A DNA stretch of 64,000 bases from Lobosporangium transversale (lineage: Eukaryota; Mortierellomycota; Mortierellomycetes; Mortierellales; Mortierellaceae), in contig NW_019028987.1 in assembly GCF_002105155.1 (NCBI RefSeq), forward strand, positions 186,001 through 250,000, given 5' to 3'. Position 1 is the stretch's first letter. The number at the start of each line of letters is the position of its first letter. Below are positions 1 through 11,396 of this stretch, piece after piece. The notes beneath the pieces are model-generated. The model saw only the letters and a program-made list of their open reading frames with translations. It searched no databases and was not told the DNA's origin. A program made the translations under genes and the position numbers.

Positions 1-2694
1 GCAATATAATCCATTCCTCTTAATCCCTTGTCCTTTTGCTCCTTCCAGTAAAGCTCAGGAGTAAGAGCAAAACGCGCGATGTCCATCATCGGCGTTCTTG
101 AAATAGACGCATCATAATATACCATATCGACACTAACTATCGAATGGTAATATTCTTGTTCCAAAAGAGGAAGTTGATCCCAACATGCTCCATCTTGGGT
201 GGCGGCAAACTTTTTTGCTGCATCTCTGGTCACCTCTAGAGCTTTCTTCCTGAGAGAGTCACCATTGGTTGTCATTATGTCTTTAATGATACTCAAGGTC
301 ACCGGGTTCAGGAATAGCGATATGAGCATAACATCGGGAATGTCATCCACGGCCCACATCGTATTGATAAGCCTGTTAAGGTTTCTCCAGAGCTCCTGTG
401 CCGTCTCGGTGTCGTATGTGCGAGAGTCCGGTAGCAACTCTTTCAACTTCACATACATTTGTGACAGTTTTGGATGGTCGGTACTGCCCACCCATTCAGT
501 GAATTTGACTGCATCTGTCATCATATGAATGATTTCACGGAGAGCTTTGACCTCATCACGATCGAGTAGGTTTGGCTCTAATTCCTTTGCTTTCAACCTT
601 ATCTCCCTTTTTTCGGAGGATTCCATGCGATGGTAGGTGCGAGAAATTGCTTGAGAGTAAAGTAGCACTCTATTTGCCATCTTGTACTGGGAGTTCCATC
701 TTGTAATGTTCCTCGACAGCAACTTGGCACCCTTGCCTTCCTGTTCTTCCACTAAGATAGACATCGCCGCGGCATTGCCTCTGAAAAAAACTGAAATATC
801 TTGGCACTTGTCCAATAATTTCTTAGCGGGTTCGCATAGCTCCAAAGACTTATTGATGCAAAGCTGGATCTTATGTGAGGCGCATGCCAACCAGTGCACC
901 CCCTTGTGATCTTCTTGGTAGAGAGCTATCGCTTTTTTTATATTAGCACCTTGGTCTGTTGTTGCGCAAATGAGTCTTTCGCTCATATCCATGCTATCAA
1001 TAGCCTCAGCTGGTAAATGAATCAAAAGACCACAAAAAAAAAAAAAAAAAAAAAAAAAAACGTTAAGAACGTTAAGAACGTTGCAATACTTATGAAAATA
1101 TAAAGATAAGGGGCAGATGTATCAGCATTTCACTTACCAAACTTCCGGTGAATATTTTGGGATGTTTGCACCCCATAGACTTGTTCCATCCCTATTGCAA
1201 TAGATACTGGCTCGAAATTTGGCGTGAAAAAATGCATTGTAGTCCCCAAGAACTTCCTGTGATCGACGCTTGTCCAGCAATCTGTCGTGACGGCAGCGTA
1301 AAGCTTATAATAGGTAATGTACTCTTTGATTTCGCGTCTCATCTCTCGAACTCGTCGATCCATCCTGTCTTGCATAGCCATTGTGGTAGGGATATTGAAA
1401 TAAGGATTGGTCATTTCAATGATTGATCTGAAGATCGTCGAATTAACTGCAGTAAAAGCGTATCCTCGAATGCTTCTTGTTCATGAGGGAGCGGCTTCTT
1501 GAGGTTCTCATTAACAATCTCATCTCGTGCGATGTCGAATTTTGCCTTTCTTGGTGGAGCCACGTCAACTTCTTCCGGATCAGGTGGCAGCATGATACCT
1601 TTAACCCTGCTCTGACAATTGCGAAATTCTTGGAGGGCACTATATAAATCGCCATGGCACTGAGTTAAGTGAACAGATCTTGAATATCCACTCCCAGTTT
1701 TCTTGTATGTAGTACCACAGATTACTCCATCTTTCAGGACCAGACACTGGAATTCTTCCTTGCTTGATTTGAAAAAATGACCAATCACGCTGTTTTTGCG
1801 AAAGGATTTTTGATTTGGAATCAGGGCTAATGCTTTTTGAGAGGGAGGGGCGTCAGAGCATTGTTCTGGCGTAGGAATGGTACCAAAATCCAGTAACTCG
1901 TACAAATCATACCATCCGTTTGATGCAAAATGACTATCCCTCAGCTCTCTCCGCCGGTTGGCCAATGCTTCAGCATCAATGGCACGTGTAAAGTCAAAAG
2001 AGGGAAGATTAATAGATCTTGAACGCGTAAAGTTAATATTGCGCTGTTGCGTGGAGCTCAATGTAGAAATCGAGGAGACTGAAGATGGGCCTGGTTTTGA
2101 CTCCCGATATTGGGAGAAGCTGTTGGATGAACGGAGAGATGACAGTGGGGCTTGCTGTGCAGCAAGTAGCGTATGATTATAACGTGATGTAGGCAAAGCT
2201 GTTGATGATTGAGAACGTCCAAACGTCCTTGGTCTGGCATGATGAACCGATTGCGCAAATCCACCGGGAGGAGAAGAAGTTTTGATGAACCTCCTCTTTT
2301 CGCGACCAATGCTTACCATGGGTCTCGTCGTCTGGGATGAAGACGAGATTGGGTTCGCACCAAGATAGGAGTCTAGTACCTCAAGCTCATCACACGGCAT
2401 ATCTTGCGTCTCGAACGATTCGCCATTGTAGGCTGCATCACTAGTTTGGGGAGAATCGATTCTATTTGCTGGAAGACTTTTCTGGAGTTGCATTCTTCGT
2501 TCGATTTGATTTCGGCGAGGTATAAGGGTCTCTTCCTCGTCCTCGTCCTCGTCCTCGTCACTGGTGTGCTCCTCCTGATACTCATTCCCCTCCTCGTGTC
2601 CATCCTCATACTCATCCTCATCTTCATCCTCATCCTCATACCCCTGTTCTCCATTCTCATCCTGGTGAAGAGGATCATGTGTATGATTTGCCAT
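1..2694 (-). pseudogene. hAT-superfamily transposase, frameshifted, C-terminus beyond the left edge
   Basis: Reading leftwards from the ATG at 2694: an acidic Asp/Glu-rich N-terminus, a Ser-rich linker, a BED-like zinc-finger stretch (cysteines and histidines around CGTTYKKTGSGYSR and HLTQCH), then the hAT catalytic core with TTDCWTS, ATTDQGANIKKA and WLACASHKIQLC. The first frame stops at 1411. The continuation that fits (STIFRSIIEMTNPYFN) lies in another frame, so a 1-2 base frameshift sits around 1440-1465. An intron with donor GTAAGT at about 1139 and a long poly-T tract leads to the next exon near 1008, which stays open to position 1. hAT transposases cut and paste DNA with 8-bp target duplications. 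The break suggests the copy is inactive, but a sequencing error cannot be excluded. The C-terminal dimerisation region is outside the window. Confidence 0.85.
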
Positions 2695-3780
2695 TATTTC
2701 TTAAAGATTTTGTGTGAAAGTAAAACGGGTAACAATGGAAAGAAGATAAAGAAGATAAAGAAGATAAAGGCAACGTTGTAGCATTCAATTGGTGTTTGGT
2801 TTTGTGTAGCATGAAAACCTTTCTGTTCCACCAGCTGCCATTTTTGTTTTTTTGTGAAGAGGCAATGAAGGGTGACTACGGCTGACATCTTTTTTTAGGC
2901 ATGTGCATATACAAAACTGACAAATGTTTGAATGAGGATTATCCATTCTGTAGCTGTGAGTAATCAAGCTTTTATTGATGCTCGAGATTCTAAAATAAAT
3001 GCGAATGATGTCTGAGGTAGCAGTGCATGGAGGAGCACTTGGTTAAGCAAGTTAAAAATTTTAATAAATTTTAACAAGTATGCTGAAATATCGAACCAGC
3101 ATGCTGGAAAAACGAACCAGCATGCTGAAAAACGAACCAGCATGCTGAAAAATTGAACCAGCATGCTGAAAAAATTAACCAGCACGTGCTTGTTCTCAAA
3201 AATCGCTGCTGCTTCGCTTCCAGCTTAGATCACTGTTTTCAGTAACTTTATTAAGGGTGAAGAACTGAAAGACTTTATTTTCAAATTTCCTTGGTGTACA
3301 GCAACAGCAGCACATTCCTGCATATTGTCTAACGCTTATGGGCGCTTCAATCTCCACTTCTCCTTGATTTAGTTGCTTGATTAACTAGAGCGTGTTTACT
3401 TGATATACTCGGCATGTCTTGCGTTTTTTTATTTTTTATTTTTTATTTTCTCTTCCTCTCTCATTCTTTGTCCGTTCTCAACCAAATAATATTTAATCAT
3501 CTCTCTCTCTCTCTCTCTCTTTCTCTCTTTCTCTCTCAAGGCTTACCAAGGTAAAGCTTAATTTACTCTCTCGAAATTAATATCACTTGGGTGACGCATG
3601 TTCTTCCATTACAATTACCAATCGCCTTTGCGGTCCCTTTGTCAGTGCACGATAGGACAGGGTCTAATCCATTTCTAGTACTTCTTTAGCGGCTCCTACG
3701 ACAGCTATCTTTTTGCGACTTACACCCTTACACAGGGAGTTTCGTCTTCGCCCTGTGAAACTACATCGTGGTAAGGCTTA
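2695..3780. other. Non-coding flank of the hAT element
   Basis: No gene seen. It holds an AAAGAAGAT triplet-like run near 2740-2770, the 19-20 bp tandem repeat listed separately, and a CT microsatellite at about 3500-3535. It probably contains the 5' leader and terminal sequences of the hAT element, but I could not locate a terminal inverted repeat. Confidence 0.4.
3070..3186. repeat. Tandem repeat, about 5-6 copies of a 19-20 bp unit with core AACCAGCATGCTGAAAA
   Basis: Successive units share the palindromic core CAGCATGCTG followed by an A-run and AAC. They are slightly diverged, which indicates some age. The array lies roughly 380 bp upstream of the hAT transposase start. hAT elements often carry subterminal repeats bound by the transposase BED finger, so this could be such an array; that link is inference. 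Confidence 0.7.
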
Positions 3781-4719
3781 GTGATGAGAGATAAGTGCTC
3801 CAGCTTGAAACTACGATTGCTACTTACCAAGCGTAGCCTCGACTTGCTCAATCATGTAACGTTAAACCTATATGGACATGACAACAGAATCAGCTATATT
3901 GGCACTGGTAGCCAGGTCTATACTCTTATAAACTCAAGAAGTCTGGTTTTCGTATTCAAGTTTGTTCAGACATGAACAATATTGTGCTGTTTTGCATCCA
4001 AGCCAGCACCTTGCCGGGATTATAACGATGGACCATGCTTGTGAAGATGAACATTGTATCGTGCATTCACAAGCTGGACCGTATTGCTCTTGATGGCGGC
4101 TACAGTGGATTCGTTATACAGACTGATGAGCCATCAGATGCATTTTCCTATGAGGACTTCTCTTTCCCTGTGCGCAAGACACATAAGAATTACATTGTAA
4201 TAAAGCGTTTGGTGTATTTCGATCAGGCATTGAAGGGAGACATGCAGTCCACGCTTTCCGAGTTCACACACGACGCTCCTATCCGTTTCTCAGACCCAAA
4301 GACGTTTGATCTCCAATTCAAGCTCTGCTGTCTACTTATGGCCATCAAGAATACCGTACCTATCCATAATATCGCTACTCAGACGTATTACATATCCCGG
4401 ACACAAGATGCATTTGACTTTCCAGACAGAAATGAGTGCCAAGTTGCTTATGAAAAGCTCTCCAATATCAAAGTTAAACTGAACCATGATCGAAGCCTCC
4501 TGGGACTACAAGAGGGCATTTTTATCCGTAGCTATTTCGCAGCATAACATATTAGACACTGCAGATGAGACTATGGCAGAGACAATGCAGGAAGGATACG
4601 ATGTTCCTAGGATTTTAGACTATCGTGGAGAGAATGATGGTATGGATTTTCTGGTTCAATGGAAAGGTCTCGACGCCTCTGAAGCAACATGGGGGACTCT
4701 TCAGTTCAACTGCAAATAG
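3781..4719 (+). pseudogene. PIF/Harbinger-like DDE transposase relic with C-terminal chromodomain
   Basis: Three overlapping frames carry consecutive pieces. The first contains DNRISYIGTGSQ, like the segment before the second catalytic Asp of DDE_Tnp_4 enzymes. The second (4035-4547) has LDGGYSGF, then NFSFPVRK-like DFSFPVRKTHK and a region resembling the LQLRLCLLL helix, ending in SRTQDAFDFPD. The third (4486-4719) holds a chromodomain-like run, YDVPRILDYRG then FLVQWKGLDASEATWG. The pieces are in different frames with no splice consensus, so this is a decayed copy. Chromodomains bind modified histone tails and can steer insertion into heterochromatin. The Harbinger assignment rests on motif order only; a Ty3/gypsy integrase is the alternative for the chromodomain piece. 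Confidence 0.5.
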
Positions 4720-5257
4720 TGCGTCCAAGACTATTGGAAGACCAAAATCAGCTTCTAGAGCTGGTCGTAAATGTTTTTAAAAAGCACCATGTTGCGCACG
4801 GACCAGATTTGGTGGTGGATAGAGTGTCCATTTTTTATTAGAGAATAAAAATGCAGGTATACCCACCTGATATACTCTCGGATAAATAAATATGAGATGT
4901 TGACTAATCGAAGGGACCTCATCACTCATGGATTTATTTTGGGCTGGGTCTATTACAACTATTAAAATTTTAGGGCTATCACTATCTACCCTACTCATCC
5001 AAAGGGACAGACTGAATTTGCTCAGGTTGGTAGTTATCTGGGACGGCTAGTATGCCACGCCATGCAAACGTTGGGGAGACACTCCTTAATGCTGAATTTA
5101 TCAATAAGTAATAGTCTTTTCATTTCTGATATCCTTTCTGTACCAAACTTTTTATTTTGACGAGCGCCTATCGTTTTGGCCGGGCTGTTGTATTCCCTAT
5201 TCGTAACAACAACAATGACCACATCAAATCCATTCTAGTACTCCTTGGTTGCTTTCT
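4720..5257. other. Degenerate DNA without a supportable gene
   Basis: All six frames are broken. A short plus-strand stretch around 4980-5050 vaguely resembles transposon-type sequence but is too short to assign. Confidence 0.4.
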
Positions 5258-7030
5258 CTATACAATCATACCATTCCTGAGAGTATCATGGTTGAATTTG
5301 TCATAGGACGTTGTTAACTCGGAATGTTTCGTTTGTACAAAAATGGCAAGAGGTTTTCCTTCTTTGGACTGCATTATCCACTGGCAGTCAAGACAAGCAG
5401 TATTTTTCTTGCACAAAAAACAAGCCGTCCTCTTAGCCATAGGTGTTGCCATCCGATCGAGCGACAAGGCTCCATTTTTTCTGTGAATACATTGCTTCCT
5501 CTCCTTAAAAACATCATTGTTACGCAATACTACACGCCGATTGAGAATATCCTTGTTCCCTTTTTGCGTCTCGGAAGACTTTGTATAAATGGCATGCCAC
5601 ACTTGATCTCATTTCAGCAGGGGCATCTTGCTCCTTGTGGACCTTGCCTTCGAGTTTGTCCACCAAATCGCCCCTGAAATCATTTTCGGGCGCCAGTTTT
5701 CAGTATCTTTAGTTTGTTAATATTGATCATCCTGGATATAACTGCGACATCAGTGTTGATCAAAGCTTCGATAGGTGCTTTCTGATAATATGGGAGAAGA
5801 TTTTCAAAGTCTTCCCATTTCCATGGCATCCTCCTTGTTGGGACGTATAGTAGGTCGTTGGGACGTGTAGTAGGTCGTTGGGAATAATAGGTTCATGGGA
5901 GGACCTTTGGTTGAAGATCTTCAGCATCGCGAACGGCATTACAACTGTGACACCGAAAGGGTGTTGTTCGACTTGAACAAGAAAAACTAGTCCTTCTATC
6001 TCAACTTCTCCAACGGCCTTCCCACTTGGTAAGATAAAGAAAGTTCCGTGTGATAACCATCTTTGTGAGTGCAAGCGAGATTATCACACGATGATCATCT
6101 AAGGAGACCAAATCTTCAGGATTGGGAAAATACTTCTGACTTACACTTGAGTAAAGGTTATTCCCCCAGTCGAAGTCTCTTGTAAGGACTGATGGTTCCA
6201 GAAGGAGATCGATGTAGTATGGAATGAAGCCTGTATCGTTTAGAGCAATGCGAAGGTGATTTTACTTTCCATCAACCTTAATCAGTTCTAAGTCTGCTTT
6301 CCAATATCTGTCTCGGAACATTTAGGTCACCACCTCATAGTTCAATGGCCTTAGCTGGATCAACGATATCCCATAACTCGAGTGTAGGTAGTGCATGTCG
6401 ATGGTAGATGCCCCAGTACAAACTGGAACAATAAAGTGCTGAGCATTCTTGTTGGGATTTCCCACGCCATGAACGCACCAATGGATCTCAGCATCTCTTT
6501 GAAAAAAAAAAAAAAAAAAAAAAAAATGCGAGAGTCTTCCCGGGATCGAGACCCTTTAGATCCAGCGTCTGATATATACTCCTGATATTCATCAACATGA
6601 ATAATAATAGCCACGAGGAGCTGTCCATTCGCATCGAGGCGGCGTCTTATTATCTCATTAAGTACAAAACCCACTGAGTAGAGTTTGAGAGGATATTGCG
6701 TCATGAATTCTAGCCCACAGCCACTGCCAGTCGTGCACCCATTCGAATAGGGCCTCTGTTTTTGAACGTTTCATCAACCGCAAAGTTGTACCTTGATTCA
6801 TTTTTAAGGTTGACATATAAGTAGTAGGCGTTCTGGAGAGCTGTCCGAAACAAATTAAGATCCTTTTGACCCAATCCAAAATCAATATTCATATTGTCGA
6901 TATGGTCGATTAAATGTTGTAGCTCATATCCTGCGCGTGTTTTCCCTATACCTGATCCCCCAGGAATCGAGATTGTGGTATATTGTGGCGGGTTTGACTG
7001 TGCCTTAAAAAGTTCTCTCTAACGACAGAA
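5258..7030 (-). pseudogene. Crinkler (CRN)-type effector, P-loop NTPase plus C-terminal domain, decayed
   Basis: Reading leftwards from about 7030, the frame gives TTISIPGGSGIGKTRAGYE, a clear Walker A (GGSGIGKT), and then a Walker B-like IIHVDEYQEYI near 6590. Lower down come KEMLRSIGAFMAWE and, after a frame change, HFIVPVCTG. Further on lie PWKWEDFE and YYQKAPIEAL segments, and finally a C-terminal part with PLAIFVQTKHSELTTS (5258-5602) resembling the end domain of fungal CRN proteins. The frame changes several times, with internal stops. A poly-T tract at 6499-6525 may belong to an intron ending in CAAAG. CRN proteins combine a ubiquitin-like header with an NTPase and a nuclease-like tail and act in the nuclei of host or competitor cells. 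This copy looks non-functional. Confidence 0.7.
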
Positions 7031-7425
7031 AAAAACCTTTTGGGTGAAATTTTCGCGATCGTAAAATGAATGTGGGTAAGTGATATTCTGGGATGTTCAC
7101 TTTCGACCTTCAAGCTCAGATTCTAATGTGCTGAGTCTTTCTCTCATGGTACCGTTCTCATCATCCATGGCTTCCTTGTTTCACATAACCACAAATTCTT
7201 GGGATACCCCTAACTAAAAGATAGCCACAAAAGCCTCAAAGCCATGAAATCTTCCGTCAAGGTGAAGCTTCCTGGAAGCTTCATCAGCTGAAAATATCAA
7301 CAATCAGTCCACCGAAGCCCTATCAGCTGGAAATATTAACAAGCAAGCTACTCTGCTGCTCTGTATTTTGCCTTTACCTAATGCTGTAGCAGAGAAACAA
7401 TAAATAAAAGGCGTTTAAAAGTTTA

Positions 7426-7788
7426 TCAAATTTTTAGAACAGAGAGAGAACAAACAGCTAATTTCCTGCCCGCTGATGGCCGTTGAACAATGACGTGAAT
7501 AGTCTCCTCAGGCAGAGGTGATGTACCAAATATCTTGAGGATCTTGCTTGTTGCTCCAGTGAGTAGCTCCTTTGTTTTAACATTGGCGAGATTGACTGTA
7601 GTGCCTTCATAAGGAACCGAGACCTTATGAGGGATGAGTTTGTCAGCGTCAATGTCTTGAAGAGCGTTTTCTTTTTCTTTCTTGATCGCCTTTTTGAGAT
7701 GGCTGCTAGTTCCTTGAGGATTGATATCCACTGGGAATGCGACAGACTCCCCATGGAGAATGCAAAAGAGTGAAATTTCGTCTGACAT
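7426..7788 (-). CDS. Crinkler N-terminal header domain, probably first exon of the decayed gene at 5258-7030
   Basis: The ATG at 7788 opens MSDEISLFCILHGESVAFPV, followed by HLKKAIKKEKE and a C-terminal TIHVIVQRP. This is the ubiquitin-fold CRN header, in which SLFC-L-xGE at the start and HVIVQRP at the end are diagnostic. It is about 120 codons and open until TGA at 7426; the last dozen residues are probably intron read-through. The longer upstream frame to 7959 is hydrophobic, lacks header features and was not used. The NTPase part lies 400 bp downstream on the same strand; between them is a short possible exon (MDDENGTMRERLSTLESE, near 7170). The header is intact although the rest is broken. 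It could still be expressed as a header-only protein. Confidence 0.7.
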   Translation of the reverse strand: MSDEISLFCILHGESVAFPVDINPQGTSSHLKKAIKKEKENALQDIDADKLIPHKVSVPYEGTTVNLANVKTKELLTGATSKILKIFGTSPLPEETIHVIVQRPSAGRKLAVCSLSVLKI

Positions 7789-10060
7789 TTGGTGTAGTTG
7801 AATGCTAAAAAGGGAAAAAGAAAAAAAAGAAATTAATTTAATGCGGCAAAGGGTGAGTTTTATTGGAAGGCGGTGTGAGAGTGCCGGTGTTATTGTAATG
7901 AAGAAGAATAAGAGAGTGAAGAGAATAGATAAAGAAAGAAAGATGGGATATGTAGACAATTAGCAAAATAAATAACTAGGCTCCAATCTTCCTCAACATC
8001 CATCCAAAACAACGCGATAGCATTGACTACGCTTTTTTTTTTTTTTTTTTTTGAAATTTTCTCTTTAATGGCTCGCTTTTGTTACTTGACTGAGAGATCC
8101 TTTGCTGAAAGCAGAAGATAAAAGACACTGAAGAGGCCAAATTGGTGTGATTTGATCAGAAAGTGCTGTGCACCTTTTAATTAAAGAAGAAGTGTGACTG
8201 CGATCATTTACGTACAATGAACGAAGAGATTAAATGCAAGCGTACTGAACTATCACACTCCAAGATCACCCACCCACCTTTGCTCTATTACTTTGTCTGC
8301 GTTCTTTTTTTACATCTACAGTCATGATAGTACCAAGATGCTCGTGGTTTTTCATTCATCTACATGTACTCGGCCAAAGGGTTTCAAAAACTTAGGTAAT
8401 TGTATTTACATATTGACCTTGGCGAAGCTAAAAGATTAATAAGATTAGCCTTGGTTGATGGATCTAGTGAAGAATGAGAAGGGGAAAGCAGCCTCTTTTC
8501 TTTTGTTTCTTTTTCATACTTTCTCATCAAAACACATGGATCCGATCCGACCGTATAAATATATTATTATAGGTGTATCCATATAAACATGCTTTGTTTA
8601 TACACAAAAGTGCTTGAATAATAAAATGAATCGCTGACACATGTAAATCAATTAAGTCTGCTCACACTTTTTTTTTTTTTTTTTTTTTTTTACCTTGATG
8701 CTGGATGTCTGTGTGCCATAAACATTTGGTTTTGCATATCGACAAAGGTTGGGTAATAAAGCGAGTTGATTAAATGAACGGTTACATCGTTGGTTGTGGA
8801 GGGGGGAAATTGTATCTTTATATTGCTTCGTCACTTGTGAAACTCTTTTTATTTATTTTCTCATGATCAAGACGACGTAATATCGTATATATATTAAATA
8901 CATCTGAAAAGCGATTGACATGCGCGTATAGCATTCATTTATTTTTTTTATTCACAAGACGAATGTTGCACAGGGAGAACTTTGGACAGGGAACACATTC
9001 ATTCCCTGCAAATTGCATTAATAAATGTGATACATTCATTTTTGTGGCCATGATCAGCGAAAAAGGAGACAAGACTGGCCACTATTGACAAATAAATAAA
9101 TATATACAAATATTTTTATTTAAAGCAAAATGGACAAACGTCGAGTTAGAGATTTAAATGTGGATAGAGCAATCCATAGTAGAACAGGTGCAAGGCACTA
9201 ATGCAGCTTGGACGGTCTATAAAAATTAGTGTAGAAATCGTTCAAGGAGAATTTTTTTTTTTTTTTTTTTTTTTGAAGCGTCCATTCGTTCGTTCAGGAC
9301 GTATTTTCACACTTTACTAAAAAAAAAAAAAATTCCCTAGACCATGAACCCAGGGACAATTCTAGCTTCCTCTCTCTTTCACTCCTTGACGTTTCGTCTG
9401 TTGTCTGTGAGTTAAAATGTGGAGCTGGAGTAAAGACAAAACTCCTGTTTTAAAGAATAAAAAGAATAATAAAAAAAGAAAAAAAAGAAAAAGATTTTCC
9501 CACCCTATGGGTTGTCTCTCTTTCAATCCTTTCCTTTACACCTTGGTGGCGATACGCGTATAGTCCTATCGTCCGAGCTTAAATAAATAAATAACCGAGA
9601 ATGTGTGTGATGTGTTTTGTGTGTGCACAGATATTTGATTTGTTATTTGTTTAAAAAGAAAATAATGGGCTCTTCATCATTCCTCCCGAGCGGGAATACG
9701 ATAAGCAATTGCATTTAGACACAGATGTCCATTTTTCTTTTTCCTTCAGGCATGTGCATGCTTCTTACATGGGGTATATCTTCCTACATGTATAATATAT
9801 AATATGTACAGCAGAATCTTTTACGTTTTACACACGTACAGACGTGGAGAGTAGACCCTTGGTAAAAACCCAAGTCTATTGGGATTCGCTCTCAGTCTTC
9901 TGTTATTTTGACTCTTTTCTAAAGAAAATAATATATAAAAAAAAAAAGAAAAAGAAAATAAAAAAAAACGTTGAGCTGCTCTTGTTTGCCGTGTATAATT
10001 TTTTATGTATACGCTGTTTGGTTCACCTCAAAGGTAGTAGACGATCTACCTGTACATGTA
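7789..10060. other. Gene-poor AT-rich spacer with homopolymer runs
   Basis: No credible gene on either strand. Poly-T/A runs occur at 8033-8051, 8669-8690, 9250-9274 and 9320-9333. Scattered ATG-bounded frames are short and consist of low-complexity Lys or Phe runs. Confidence 0.5.
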
Positions 10061-10089
10061 CAGTCACCTGAAATAAAGTTTGGACAAAA
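10061..10089 (+). repeat. Left terminal inverted repeat of the Tc1/mariner element
   Basis: Starts CAGTCACCTGAAATAAAG directly after TA and matches the complement of the right end at 27 of 29 positions. Confidence 0.95.
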
Positions 10090-10261
10090 TGGATTTTCTT
10101 GATTTTTTTTTGAACAACCTGGACAAACAGCTCATATGCAACATACATAAAGACTTCATCAATACACATGAAATTTTACATGCTCACTAAAGAGGTCAAT
10201 ACTGTTATTTATTGGGGTTTTGGAGACGGCATTGTTAGAGTAGCAAAAGTGCCATGTAGGT

Positions 10262-11275
10262 TCAATAGTGAGTGTTCCTACCATCGACCCCATTCACTTC
10301 TTCCAGCCTTTCGGGCATGGTAGCGACAAGGCTGGCCAGCCTCTCTTGCGGTAAATTATTCCACTCTTCGATAAGAGCCCGTGTGAGAGTGGGAAGATCT
10401 CTTGGCCCTTTAGCGCGCCTATCGAGTGCATCCGCAAGAAGTGACCATACATGTTCAATAGGGTTCAAATCTGGGGAGCATGAAGGCCAGTCTGGAATCC
10501 TCGGGATGCTGTTTTTTTCGCGCCATTCTTTTGCAATCTTACAAGTATGAACTGGAGCATTATCCTCCATAAGTATGCCATCCTCTACCTCAGCCATAAA
10601 TCTGGCTAGCTCGCCTTGATATACATCTTCCACGAAACACCGTCCATCTTTACGACCTCTTTCAAATACAACCAACCGAGACTTTCTGGTTGCTGTGAAC
10701 GCCCCCCAGACCATCAGAGTTGTTCTACCACTTTTGAAAGTGGGTGCGAGGCAATCATGATCGTACTTTTCCTCTACTTTACGCCAAACTCTTATTTGAC
10801 GAAAATGCTCACCAACTTCAAATGATGATTCGTCAGTCCAAACTACCCGATTCCAGTCTTCCATGGACCAACTCATATATTTTTTGACAAACTGCAGCCT
10901 CCTTTTTATATGTCCTTCTTTTAAGAATGGTTTTTTTACTGCAATCCGGCTGAAAATACCCAGTGAATGCAATGCCTTCGCAACTGTCCTCTCGCAAACT
11001 TTGTTCGGCAATTGGTTAGTGATATCATTAAGAGTACACCTTCTATTCTGCTTAGTATGGCGAACGATGCTCCTGAGGTCCCGTTCACTTAGTACTTTGG
11101 GCCGTCCTGGGATCGGAGTGCAAGCAGTGGTGCCTCTTTCTTGGTACACCCTGATAATATTAATAACAGAGGTTCGGGGTACACCGCGTTGCAATGCGAT
11201 TTCCGCAGCCTTCATGCCCGCGAGGTGCATTCCAACGATGATACCTTTATTCTCAATGTCTAAGTGTCTCGCCAT
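10262..11275 (-). CDS. Tc1/mariner-type DDE transposase, full length
   Basis: 337 codons from the ATG at 11275. N-terminal paired helix-turn-helix DNA-binding region (GMHLAGMKAAEIALQRGVPR, then GRPKVLSERDL and the second HTH). The catalytic DDE_3 core follows: first Asp in VVWTDESSFEV, second in LMEDNAPVHT, and the acidic third residue in DLNPIEHVWS. There are 35 residues between the second Asp and the Glu. The MVWGAF motif typical of Tc1 lies between the first two. No frameshift, stop or missing key residue is visible, so the enzyme is plausibly active: it binds the 29-bp ends and inserts at TA. Antisense frames over it are shadows. Confidence 0.95.
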   Translation of the reverse strand: MARHLDIENKGIIVGMHLAGMKAAEIALQRGVPRTSVINIIRVYQERGTTACTPIPGRPKVLSERDLRSIVRHTKQNRRCTLNDITNQLPNKVCERTVAKALHSLGIFSRIAVKKPFLKEGHIKRRLQFVKKYMSWSMEDWNRVVWTDESSFEVGEHFRQIRVWRKVEEKYDHDCLAPTFKSGRTTLMVWGAFTATRKSRLVVFERGRKDGRCFVEDVYQGELARFMAEVEDGILMEDNAPVHTCKIAKEWREKNSIPRIPDWPSCSPDLNPIEHVWSLLADALDRRAKGPRDLPTLTRALIEEWNNLPQERLASLVATMPERLEEVNGVDGRNTHY

Positions 11276-11367
11276 GGTGGTTTACTCAAGCTGTTTGTAT
11301 GTGAAAAACAGGAAGGAAAGAGATTGAAGGAAACGCTTCCCTACGTAACTATTTCAATATTTTATTT

Positions 11368-11396
11368 TTTTGTCCAATCTTTGTTTCAGGTGACTG
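11368..11396 (-). repeat. Right terminal inverted repeat of the Tc1/mariner element
   Basis: Reverse complement starts CAGTCACCTGAAACAAAG and is followed outside by the TA duplication. Confidence 0.95.

Larger units (their letters stand above)
10061..11396 (-). mobile_element. Intact Tc1/mariner-family DNA transposon, 1336 bp, TA target duplication
   Basis: The ends are inverted repeats starting CAGTCACCTGAAA (10061-10089 and 11368-11396), 29 bp with two mismatches. They are flanked on both sides by TA (10059-10060 and 11397-11398), the family's target duplication. One uninterrupted transposase gene fills the interior on the minus strand. Near-identical ends and an unbroken gene indicate a recent insertion, in contrast to the other DNA transposons here. 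Confidence 0.95.

Noticed and set aside
199-909. Plus-strand frames over the hAT gene
   Set aside because: The minus strand carries the recognisable transposase in the same span; the plus frames have no motif.
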